Assembly (NCBI GenBank): GCA_964036665.1
Contig: OZ038530.1
Span: 3,162,001-3,226,000 of the forward strand
Direction of reading: 5' to 3'
From: Gordius sp. MW1
Taxonomy: Eukaryota > Nematomorpha > Gordioida > Gordea > Gordiidae
Length of the DNA stretch: 64,000 bases
The translations under genes and the position numbers were made by a program. Below are positions 35,068 through 47,870 of the stretch, piece by piece. Within the stretch, counting starts at the first letter, position 1. The number at the start of each line of letters is the position of its first letter. Below the pieces are notes generated by a model that was not told the origin of the DNA, made no database searches, and saw only the letters and a list, made by a program, of their open reading frames with translations.

Positions 35068-37114
35068 CATATTTTTCTTTGAACCGTAGTCATCCGATGA
35101 AAGTTGTCGTTTTCAGACGTGGTTTCTATGATCCCAAGTAAAAATTTATCAGAGTCTAAAAACTATTACTTTGAAATCATGATCGCATAGAGCAGTTTTC
35201 AAAAATTAAGCACTCACGTTGCGATACAACAAACTAATCGCAACAATAAAACGTTGTCTTTTGTCAAAATGATAGTTCTCGCAGCTTAAAACCTCTTTTC
35301 GGAAGTCAATCGAGGATAATAGGATTCTCAAATTGGCTTACTTTTATATATTTTTTCATGCTCTTTCACATAGAATCGAAAAAAATAAATATTTTTATTT
35401 CAAAATTTTTCACATATTTTTCTTTGAACCGTATTCATACGATGAAAGTTGTCGTTTTCAGACGTGGTTTCTATGATCCCAAGTAAAAATTTATCAGAAT
35501 CTAAAAACTATTACTTTGAAATCATCGCATAGAACCATTTTCAAAAATTAAGCACTCACGTTGCTATACAACAAACTAATCGCAACAATAAAACGTTTTC
35601 TTTTGTCAAAATGATAGTTCTCGCAGCTTAAAACCTCTTTTCAGAAGTCAATCGAGAATAATAGGATTCTCAAATTGGCTTACTTTTATATATTTTTTCA
35701 TGCTCTTTCACATAGAATCGAAAAAAATAAATATTTTTACCTCAAAATTTTTCACATATTTTTCTTTGAACCGTATTCATCCGATGAAAGTTGTCGTTTT
35801 CAGACGTGGTTTCCATGATAAAAAGTAAAAATTTATCAGAATCAGAAAACTATTACTTTGAAATCATGATCGCATAGTGCATTTTTGAATAATTAAGAAC
35901 TCACGTTGCGATACAACAAACTAATCGCAACAATAAAACGTTGTCTTTTGTCAAAATGATAGTTCTCGCAGCTTATAACCTCTTTTCGGAAGTCAATCGA
36001 GGATAATAGGATTCTCAAATTGGCTTACTTTTATATATTTTTTCATGCTCTTTCACATAGAATCGAAAAAAATAAATATTTTTACCTCAAAATTTTTCAC
36101 ATATTTTTCTTTGAACCGTAGTCATCCGATGAAAGTTGTCGTTTTCAGACGTGGTTTCTATGATCCCAAGTAAAAATTTATCAGAGTCTAAAAACTATTA
36201 CTTTGAAATCATGATCGCATAGAGCAGTTTTCAAAAATTAAGCACTCACGTTGCGATACAACAAACTAATCGCAACAATAAAACGTTGTCTTTTGTCAAA
36301 ATGATAGTTCTCGCAGCTTAAAACCTCTTTTCGGAAGTCAATCGAGGATAATAGGATTCTCAAATTGGCTTACTTTTATATATTTTTTCATGCTCTTTCA
36401 CATAGAATTGAAAAAAATAAATATTTTTACCTCAAAATTTTTCACATATTTTTCTTTGAACCGTATTCATCCGATGAAAGTTGTCGTTTTCAGACGTGGT
36501 TTCTATGATCCCAAGTAAAAATTTATCAGAGTCTAAAAACTATTACTTTGAAATCATGATCGCATAGAGCAGTTTTCAAAAATTAAGCACTCACGTTGCG
36601 ATACAACAAACTAATCGCAACAATAAAACGTTGTCTTTTGTCAAAATGATAGTTCTCGCAGCTTAAAACCTCTTTTCGGAAGTCAATCGAGGATAATAGG
36701 ATTCTCAAATTGGCTTACTTTTATATATTTTTTCATGCTCTTTTACATAGAATCGAAAAAAATAAATATTTTTACCTCAAAATTTTTCACATATTTTTCT
36801 TTGAACCGTAGTCATCCGATGAAAGTTGTCGTTTTCAGACGTGGTTTCTATGATCCCAAGTAAAAATTTATCAGAGTCTAAAAACTATTACTTTGAAATC
36901 ATGATCGCATAGAGCAGTTTTCAAAAATTAAGCACTCACGTTGCGATACAACAAACTAATCGCAACAATAAAACGTTGTCTTTTGTCAAAATGATAGTTC
37001 TCGCAGCTTAAAACCTCTTTTCGGAAGTCAATCGAGGATAATAGGATTCTCAAATTGGCTTACTTTTATATATTTTTTCATGCTCTTTCACATAGAATCG
37101 AAAAAAATAAATAT

Positions 37115-40100
37115 TTTTATTTCAAAATTTTTCACATATTTTTCTTTGAACCGTATTCATACGATGAAAGTTGTCGTTTTCAGACGTGGTTTCTATGATC
37201 CCAAGTAAAAATTTATCAGAATCTAAAAACTATTACTTTGAAATCATGATCGCATAGAACCATTTTCAAAAATTAAGCACTCACGTTGCTATACAACAAA
37301 CTAATCGCAACAATAAAACGTTTTCTTTTGTCAAAATGATAGTTCTCGCAGCTTAAAACCTCTTTTCAGAAGTCAATCGAGAATAATAGGATTCTCAAAT
37401 TGGCTTACTTTTATATATTTTTTCATGCTCTTTCACATAGAATTGAAAAAAAAAATATTTTTACCTCAAAATTTCCTACATATTTTTCTTTGAACCGTAT
37501 TCATCCGATGAAAGTTGTCGTTTTCAGACGTGGTTTCTATGATCCCAAGTAAAAATTTATCAGAATCTAAAAACTATTACTTTGAAATCATGATCGCATA
37601 GAGCCATTTAAAAAAATTAAGCACTCACGTTGCGATACAACAAACTAATCGCAACAATAAAACGTTGTCTTTTGTCAAAATGATAGTTCTCCTTCTCGCA
37701 GCTTAAAACCTCGTTTCGGAAGTAAATCTATGATAATAGGATTCTCAAATTGGCTTACTTTTATATATTTTTTCATGCTCTTTCACATAGAATCGAAAAA
37801 AATAAATATTTTTACCTCAAAATTTTTCACATATTTTTCTTTGAACCGTATTCATCCGATGAAAGTTGTCGTTTTCAGACGTGGTTTCCATGATAAAAAG
37901 TAAAAATTTATCAGAATCAGAAAACTATTACTTTGAAATCATGATCGCATAGTGCATTTTTGAATAATTAAGAACTCACGTTGCGATACAACAAACTAAT
38001 CGCAACAATAAAACGTTGTCTTTTGTCAAAATGATAGTTCTCGCAGCTTAAAACCTCTTTTCGGAAGTCAATCGAGGATAATAGGATTCTCAAATTGGCC
38101 TACTTTTATATATTTTTTCATGCTCTTTCACATAGAATCGAAAAAAATAAATATTTTTACCTCAAAATTTTTCACATATTTTTCTTTCAACCGTATTGAT
38201 CCGATGAAAGTTGTCGTTTTCAGACGTGGTTTCCATGATAAAAAGTAATAATTTATCAGAATCAGAAAACTTTTACTTTGAAATCATGATCGCATAGTGC
38301 ATTTTTGAAAAATTAAGCACTCACGTTGCGATACAACAAACTAATCGCAACAATAAAACGTTGTCTTTTGTCAAAATGATAGTTCTCGCAGCTTAAAACC
38401 TCTTTTCGGAAGTCAATCGAGGATAATAGGATTCTCAAATTGGCTTACTTTTATATATTTTTTCATGCTCTTTCACATAGAATCGAAAAAAATAAATATT
38501 TTTACCTCAAAATTTTTCACATATTTTTCTTTGAACCGTAGTCATCCGATGAAAGTTGTCGTTTTCAGACGTGGTTTCTATGATCCCAAGTAAAAATTTA
38601 TCAGAGTCTAAAAACTATTACTTTGAAATCATGATCGCATAGAGCAGTTTTCAAAAATTAAGCACTCACGTTGCGATACAACAAACTAATCGCAACAATA
38701 AAACGTTGTCTTTTGTCAAAATGATAGTTCTCGCAGCTTAAAACCTCTTTTCGGAAGTCAATCGAGGATAATAGGATTCTCAAATTGGCTTACTTTTATA
38801 TATTTTTTCATGCTCTTTCACATAGAATCGAAAAAAATAAATATTTTTACCTCAAAATTTTTCACATATTTTTCTTTGAACCGTAGTCATCCGATGAAAG
38901 TTGTCGTTTTCAGACGTGGTTTCTATGATCCCAAATAAAAATTTATCAGAATCAGAAAACTATTACTTTGAAATCATGATCGCATAGTGCATTTTTGAAA
39001 AATTAATCACTCACGTTCACGTTGCGATACAACAAACTAATCGTAACAATAAAACGTTGTCTTTTGTCAAAATGATAGTTCTCGCAGCTTAAAACCTCTT
39101 TTCGGAAGTCAATCGAGGATAATAGGATTCTCAAATTGGCTTACTTTTATATATTTTTTCATGCTCTTTCACAAAAAATTGAAAAAAATAAATATTTTTA
39201 CCTCAAAATTTTTCACATATTTTTCTTTGAACCGTATTCATACGATGAAAGTTGTCGTTTTCAGACGTGGTTTCTATGATCCCAAGTAAAAATTTATCAG
39301 AATCTAAAAACTATTACTTTGAAATCATGATCGCATAGAACCATTTTCAAAAATTAAGCACTCACGTTGCTATACAACAAACTAATCGCAACAATAAAAC
39401 GTTTTCTTTTGTCAAAATGATAGTTCTCGCAGCTTAAAACCTCTTTTCAGAAGTCAATCGAGGATAATAGGATTCTCAAATTGGCTTACTTTTATATATT
39501 TTTTCATGCTCTTTCACATAGAATTGAAAAAAAAAATATTTTTACCTCAAAATTTCCTACATATTTTTCTTTGAACCGTATTCATCCGATGAAAGTTGTC
39601 GTTTTCAGACGTGGTTTCTATGATCCCAAGTAAAAATTTATCAGAATCTAAAAACTATTACTTTGAAATCATGATCGCATAGAGCCATTTAAAAAAATTA
39701 AGCACTCACGTTGCGATACAACAAACTAATCGCAACAATAAAACGTTGTCTTTTGTCAAAATGATAGTTCTCCTTCTCGCAGCTTAAAACCTCTTTTCGC
39801 AAGTAAATCGATGATAATAGGATTCTCAAATTGGCTTACTTTTATATATTTTTTCATGCTCTTTCACATAGAATCAAAAAAAATAAATATTTTTACCTCA
39901 AAATTTTTCACATATTTTTCTTTGAACCGTATTCATCCGATGAAAGTTGTCGTTTTCAGACGTGGTTTCCATGATAAAAAGTAAAAATTTATCAGAATCA
40001 GAAAACTATAACTTTGAAATCATGATCGCATAGTGCATTTTTGAAAAATTAAGCACTCACGTTGCGATACAACAAACTAATCGCAACAATAAAACGTTGT

Positions 40101-41276
40101 CTTTTGTCAAAATGATAGTTCTCGCAGCTTAAAACCTCTTTTCGGAAGTCAATCGAGGATAATAGGATTCTCAAATTGGCTTACTTTTATATATTTTTTC
40201 ATGCTCTTTTACATAGAATCGAAAAAAATAAATATTTTTACCTCAAAATTTTTCACATATTTTTCTTTGAACCGTAGTCATCCGATGAAAGTTGTCGTTT
40301 TCAGACGTGGTTTCTATGATCCCAAGTAAAAATTTATCAGAGTCTAAAAACTATTACTTTGAAATCATGATCGCATAGAGCAGTTTTCAAAAATTAAGCA
40401 CTCACGTTGCGATACAACAAACTAATCGCAACAATAAAACGTTGTCTTTTGTCAAAATGATAGTTCTCCTTCTCGCAGCTTAAAACCTCTTTTCGCAAGT
40501 AAATCGATGATAATAGGATTCTCAAATTGGCTTACTTTTATATATTTTTTCATGCTCTTTCACATAAAATCAAAAAAAATAAATATTTTTACCTCAAAAT
40601 TTTTCACATATTTTTCTTTGAACCGTATTCATCCGATGAAAGTTGTCGTTTTCAGACGTGGTTTCCATGATAAAAAGTAAAAATTTATCAGAATCAGAAA
40701 ACTATTACTTTGAAATCATGATCGCATAGTGCATTTTTGAAAAATTAAGCACTCACGTTGCGATACAACAAACTAATCGCAACAATAAAACGTTGTCTTT
40801 TGTCAAAATGATAGTTCTCGCAGCTTAAAACCTCTTTTCGGAAGTCAATCGAGGATAATAGGATTCTCAAATTGGCTTACTTTTATATATTTTTTCATGC
40901 TCTTTTACATAGAATCGAAAAAAATAAATATTTTTACCTCAAAATTTTTCACATATTTTTCTTTGAACCGTAGTCATCCGATGAAAGTTGTCGTTTTCAG
41001 ACGTGGTTTCTATGATCCCAAGTAAAAATTTATCAGAGTCTAAAAACTATTACTTTGAAATCATGATCGCATAGAGCAGTTTTCAAAAATTAAGCACTCA
41101 CGTTGCGATACAACAAACTAATCGCAACAATAAAACGTTGTCTTTTGTCAAAATGATAGTTCTCGCAGCTTAAAACCTCTTTTCGGAAGTCAATCGAGGA
41201 TAATAGGATTCTCAAATTGGCTTACTTTTATATATTTTTTCATGCTCTTTCACATAGAATCGAAAAAAATAAATAT
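37115..41276 (+). repeat. 12-monomer higher-order repeat, copy 1 (4,162 bp)
   Basis: Monomer types in order, by diagnostic string: ttttatttc/catacgatg; tttcctacat; cctcgtttcgg; ggcctac with gtattgatcc; agtcatcc; cccaaataaa ending tcacgttcacg; cacaaaaaattg; tttcctacat again; cgcaagtaaatc with ctataactt; cttttacat; cgcaagtaaatc with cataaaatc; cttttacat again. The same order recurs 4,162 bp on (ttttattt at 37115 and 41277; the tcacgttcacg monomer at 39001 and 43163; tttcctacat at 37472 and 41634). Differences between copies 1 and 2 are few, e.g. 38004 atcgcaac versus atcgtaac. Confidence 0.85.
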
Positions 41277-44200
41277 TTTTATTTCAAAATTTTTCACATA
41301 TTTTTCTTTGAACCGTATTCATACGATGAAAGTTGTCGTTTTCAGACGTGGTTTCTATGATCCCAAGTAAAAATTTATCAGAATCTAAAAACTATTACTT
41401 TGAAATCATGATCGCATAGAACCATTTTCAAAAATTAAGCACTCACGTTGCTATACAACAAACTAATCGCAACAATAAAACGTTTTCTTTTGTCAAAATG
41501 ATAGTTCTCGCAGCTTAAAACCTCTTTTCAGAAGTCAATCGAGAATAATAGGATTCTCAAATTGGCTTACTTTTATATATTTTTTCATGCTCTTTCACAT
41601 AGAATTGAAAAAAAAAATATTTTTACCTCAAAATTTCCTACATATTTTTCTTTGAACCGTATTCATCCGATGAAAGTTGTCGTTTTCAGACGTGGTTTCT
41701 ATGATCCCAAGTAAAAATTTATCAGAATCTAAAAACTATTACTTTGAAATCATGATCGCATAGAGCCATTTAAAAAAATTAAGCACTCACGTTGCGATAC
41801 AACAAACTAATCGCAACAATAAAACGTTGTCTTTTGTCAAAATGATAGTTCTCCTTCTCGCAGCTTAAAACCTCGTTTCGGAAGTAAATCTATGATAATA
41901 GGATTCTCAAATTGGCTTACTTTTATATATTTTTTCATGCTCTTTCACATAGAATCGAAAAAAATAAATATTTTTACCTCAAAATTTTTCACATATTTTT
42001 CTTTGAACCGTATTCATCCGATGAAAGTTGTCGTTTTCAGACGTGGTTTCCATGATAAAAAGTAAAAATTTATCAGAATCAGAAAACTATTACTTTGAAA
42101 TCATGATCGCATAGTGCATTTTTGAATAATTAAGAACTCACGTTGCGATACAACAAACTAATCGTAACAATAAAACGTTGTCTTTTGTCAAAATGATAGT
42201 TCTCGCAGCTTAAAACCTCTTTTCGGAAGTCAATCGAGGATAATAGGATTCTCAAATTGGCCTACTTTTATATATTTTTTCATGCTCTTTCACATAGAAT
42301 CGAAAAAAATAAATATTTTTACCTCAAAATTTTTCACATATTTTTCTTTCAACCGTATTGATCCGATGAAAGTTGTCGTTTTCAGACGTGGTTTCCATGA
42401 TAAAAAGTAATAATTTATCAGAATCAGAAAACTATTACTTTGAAATCATGATCGCATAGTGCATTTTTGAAAAATTAAGCACTCACGTTGCGATACAACA
42501 AACTAATCGCAACAATAAAACGTTGTCTTTTGTCAAAATGATAGTTCTCGCAGCTTAAAACCTCTTTTCGGAAGTCAATCGAGGATAATAGGATTCTCAA
42601 ATTGGCTTACTTTTATATATTTTTTCATGCTCTTTCACATAGAATCGAAAAAAATAAATATTTTTACCTCAAAATTTTTCACATATTTTTCTTTGAACCG
42701 TAGTCATCCGATGAAAGTTGTCGTTTTCAGACGTGGTTTCTATGATCCCAAGTAAAAATTTATCAGAGTCTAAAAACTATTACTTTGAAATCATGATCGC
42801 ATAGAGCAGTTTTCAAAAATTAAGCACTCACGTTGCGATACAACAAACTAATCGCAACAATAAAACGTTGTCTTTTGTCAAAATGATAGTTCTCGCAGCT
42901 TAAAACCTCTTTTCGGAAGTCAATCGAGGATAATAGGATTCTCAAATTGGCTTACTTTTATATATTTTTTCATGCTCTTTCACATAGAATCGAAAAAAAT
43001 AAATATTTTTACCTCAAAATTTTTCACATATTTTTCTTTGAACCGTAGTCATCCGATGAAAGTTGTCGTTTTCAGACGTGGTTTCTATGATCCCAAATAA
43101 AAATTTATCAGAATCAGAAAACTATTACTTTGAAATCATGATCGCATAGTGCATTTTTGAAAAATTAATCACTCACGTTCACGTTGCGATACAACAAACT
43201 AATCGTAACAATAAAACGTTGTCTTTTGTCAAAATGATAGTTCTCGCAGCTTAAAACCTCTTTTCGGAAGTCAATCGAGGATAATAGGATTCTCAAATTG
43301 GCTTACTTTTATATATTTTTTCATGCTCTTTCACAAAAAATTGAAAAAAATAAATATTTTTACCTCAAAATTTTTCACATATTTTTCTTTGAACCGTATT
43401 CATACGATGAAAGTTGTCGTTTTCAGACGTGGTTTCTATGATCCCAAGTAAAAATTTATCAGAATCTAAAAACTATTACTTTGAAATCATGATCGCATAG
43501 AACCATTTTCAAAAATTAAGCACTCACGTTGCTATACAACAAACTAATCGCAACAATAAAACGTTTTCTTTTGTCAAAATGATAGTTCTCGCAGCTTAAA
43601 ACCTCTTTTCAGAAGTCAATCGAGGATAATAGGATTCTCAAATTGGCTTACTTTTATATATTTTTTCATGCTCTTTCACATAGAATTGAAAAAAAAAATA
43701 TTTTTACCTCAAAATTTCCTACATATTTTTCTTTGAACCGTATTCATCCGATGAAAGTTGTCGTTTTCAGACGTGGTTTCTATGATCCCAAGTAAAAATT
43801 TATCAGAATCTAAAAACTATTACTTTGAAATCATGATCGCATAGAGCCATTTAAAAAAATTAAGCACTCACGTTGCGATACAACAAACTAATCGCAACAA
43901 TAAAACGTTGTCTTTTGTCAAAATGATAGTTCTCCTTCTCGCAGCTTAAAACCTCTTTTCGCAAGTAAATCGATGATAATAGGATTCTCAAATTGGCTTA
44001 CTTTTATATATTTTTTCATGCTCTTTCACATAGAATCAAAAAAAATAAATATTTTTACCTCAAAATTTTTCACATATTTTTCTTTGAACCGTATTCATCC
44101 GATGAAAGTTGTCGTTTTCAGACGTGGTTTCCATGATAAAAAGTAAAAATTTATCAGAATCAGAAAACTATAACTTTGAAATCATGATCGCATAGTGCAT

Positions 44201-45438
44201 TTTTGAAAAATTAAGCACTCACGTTGCGATACAACAAACTAATCGCAACAATAAAACGTTGTCTTTTGTCAAAATGATAGTTCTCGCAGCTTAAAACCTC
44301 TTTTCGGAAGTCAATCGAGGATAATAGGATTCTCAAATTGGCTTACTTTTATATATTTTTTCATGCTCTTTTACATAGAATCGAAAAAAATAAATATTTT
44401 TACCTCAAAATTTTTCACATATTTTTCTTTGAACCGTAGTCATCCGATGAAAGTTGTCGTTTTCAGACGTGGTTTCTATGATCCCAAGTAAAAATTTATC
44501 AGAGTCTAAAAACTATTACTTTGAAATCATGATCGCATAGAGCAGTTTTCAAAAATTAAGCACTCACGTTGCGATACAACAAACTAATCGCAACAATAAA
44601 ACGTTGTCTTTTGTCAAAATGATAGTTCTCCTTCTCGCAGCTTAAAACCTCTTTTCGCAAGTAAATCGATGATAATAGGATTCTCAAATTGGCTTACTTT
44701 TATATATTTTTTCATGCTCTTTCACATAAAATCAAAAAAAATAAATATTTTTACCTCAAAATTTTTCACATATTTTTCTTTGAACCGTATTCATCCGATG
44801 AAAGTTGTCGTTTTCAGACGTGGTTTCCATGATAAAAAGTAAAAATTTATCAGAATCAGAAAACTATTACTTTGAAATCATGATCGCATAGTGCATTTTT
44901 GAAAAATTAAGCACTCACGTTGCGATACAACAAACTAATCGCAACAATAAAACGTTGTCTTTTGTCAAAATGATAGTTCTCGCAGCTTAAAACCTCTTTT
45001 CGGAAGTCAATCGAGGATAATAGGATTCTCAAATTGGCTTACTTTTATATATTTTTTCATGCTCTTTTACATAGAATCGAAAAAAATAAATATTTTTACC
45101 TCAAAATTTTTCACATATTTTTCTTTGAACCGTAGTCATCCGATGAAAGTTGTCGTTTTCAGACGTGGTTTCTATGATCCCAAGTAAAAATTTATCAGAG
45201 TCTAAAAACTATTACTTTGAAATCATGATCGCATAGAGCAGTTTTCAAAAATTAAGCACTCACGTTGCGATACAACAAACTAATCGCAACAATAAAACGT
45301 TGTCTTTTGTCAAAATGATAGTTCTCGCAGCTTAAAACCTCTTTTCGGAAGTCAATCGAGGATAATAGGATTCTCAAATTGGCTTACTTTTATATATTTT
45401 TTCATGCTCTTTCACATAGAATCGAAAAAAATAAATAT
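41277..45438 (+). repeat. 12-monomer higher-order repeat, copy 2
   Basis: Same twelve monomer types in the same order as copy 1. The two tttcctacat monomers (41634, 43715) are 2,081 bp apart, so the unit has an internal near-duplicate half of six monomers. Confidence 0.85.
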
Positions 45439-47870
45439 TTTTACCTCAAAATTTTTCACATATTTTTCTTTGAACCGTAGTCATCCGATGAAAGTTGTCG
45501 TTTTCAGACGTGGTTTCTATGATCCCAAATAAAAATTTATCAGAATCAGAAAACTATTACTTTGAAATCATGATCGCATAGTGCATTTTTGAAAAATTAA
45601 TCACTCACGTTCACGTTGCGATACAACAAACTAATCGTAACAATAAAACGTTGTCTTTTGTCAAAATGATAGTTCTCGCAGCTTAAAACCTCTTTTCGGA
45701 AGTCAATCGAGGATAATAGGATTCTCAAATTGGCTTACTTTTATATATTTTTTCATGCTCTTTCACAAAAAATTGAAAAAAATAAATATTTTTACCTCAA
45801 AATTTTTCACATATTTTTCTTTGAACCGTATTCATACGATGAAAGTTGTCGTTTTCAGACGTGGTTTCTATGATCCCAAGTAAAAATTTATCAGAATCTA
45901 AAAACTATTACTTTGAAATCATGATCGCATAGAACCATTTTCAAAAATTAAGCACTCACGTTGCTATACAACAAACTAATCGCAACAATAAAACGTTTTC
46001 TTTTGTCAAAATGATAGTTCTCGCAGCTTAAAACCTCTTTTCAGAAGTCAATCGAGGATAATAGGATTCTCAAATTGGCTTACTTTTATATATTTTTTCA
46101 TGCTCTTTCACATAGAATTGAAAAAAAAAATATTTTTACCTCAAAATTTCCTACATATTTTTCTTTGAACCGTATTCATCCGATGAAAGTTGTCGTTTTC
46201 AGACGTGGTTTCTATGATCCCAAGTAAAAATTTATCAGAATCTAAAAACTATTACTTTGAAATCATGATCGCATAGAGCCATTTAAAAAAATTAAGCACT
46301 CACGTTGCGATACAACAAACTAATCGCAACAATAAAACGTTGTCTTTTGTCAAAATGATAGTTCTCCTTCTCGCAGCTTAAAACCTCTTTTCGCAAGTAA
46401 ATCGATGATAATAGGATTCTCAAATTGGCTTACTTTTATATATTTTTTCATGCTCTTTCACATAGAATCAAAAAAAATAAATATTTTTACCTCAAAATTT
46501 TTCACATATTTTTCTTTGAACCGTATTCATCCGATGAAAGTTGTCGTTTTCAGACGTGGTTTCCATGATAAAAAGTAAAAATTTATCAGAATCAGAAAAC
46601 TATAACTTTGAAATCATGATCGCATAGTGCATTTTTGAAAAATTAAGCACTCACGTTGCGATACAACAAACTAATCGCAACAATAAAACGTTGTCTTTTG
46701 TCAAAATGATAGTTCTCGCAGCTTAAAACCTCTTTTCGGAAGTCAATCGAGGATAATAGGATTCTCAAATTGGCTTACTTTTATATATTTTTTCATGCTC
46801 TTTTACATAGAATCGAAAAAAATAAATATTTTTACCTCAAAATTTTTCACATATTTTTCTTTGAACCGTAGTCATCCGATGAAAGTTGTCGTTTTCAGAC
46901 GTGGTTTCTATGATCCCAAGTAAAAATTTATCAGAGTCTAAAAACTATTACTTTGAAATCATGATCGCATAGAGCAGTTTTCAAAAATTAAGCACTCACG
47001 TTGCGATACAACAAACTAATCGCAACAATAAAACGTTGTCTTTTGTCAAAATGATAGTTCTCCTTCTCGCAGCTTAAAACCTCTTTTCGCAAGTAAATCG
47101 ATGATAATAGGATTCTCAAATTGGCTTACTTTTATATATTTTTTCATGCTCTTTCACATAAAATCAAAAAAAATAAATATTTTTACCTCAAAATTTTTCA
47201 CATATTTTTCTTTGAACCGTATTCATCCGATGAAAGTTGTCGTTTTCAGACGTGGTTTCCATGATAAAAAGTAAAAATTTATCAGAATCAGAAAACTATT
47301 ACTTTGAAATCATGATCGCATAGTGCATTTTTGAAAAATTAAGCACTCACGTTGCGATACAACAAACTAATCGCAACAATAAAACGTTGTCTTTTGTCAA
47401 AATGATAGTTCTCGCAGCTTAAAACCTCTTTTCGGAAGTCAATCGAGGATAATAGGATTCTCAAATTGGCTTACTTTTATATATTTTTTCATGCTCTTTT
47501 ACATAGAATCGAAAAAAATAAATATTTTTACCTCAAAATTTTTCACATATTTTTCTTTGAACCGTAGTCATCCGATGAAAGTTGTCGTTTTCAGACGTGG
47601 TTTCTATGATCCCAAGTAAAAATTTATCAGAGTCTAAAAACTATTACTTTGAAATCATGATCGCATAGAGCAGTTTTCAAAAATTAAGCACTCACGTTGC
47701 GATACAACAAACTAATCGCAACAATAAAACGTTGTCTTTTGTCAAAATGATAGTTCTCGCAGCTTAAAACCTCTTTTCGGAAGTCAATCGAGGATAATAG
47801 GATTCTCAAATTGGCTTACTTTTATATATTTTTTCATGCTCTTTCACATAGAATCGAAAAAAATAAATAT
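45439..47870 (+). repeat. 7-monomer partial copy of the higher-order repeat (2,432 bp)
   Basis: After the twelfth monomer of copy 2 the order jumps to monomer six (the tcacgttcacg type at 45595) and runs to monomer twelve before monomer one returns at 47871. The last seven monomers are therefore present twice in a row. Spacing is 2,432 bp (43163 to 45595; 43715 to 46147). This is the pattern expected of unequal exchange within the higher-order repeat. Confidence 0.85.
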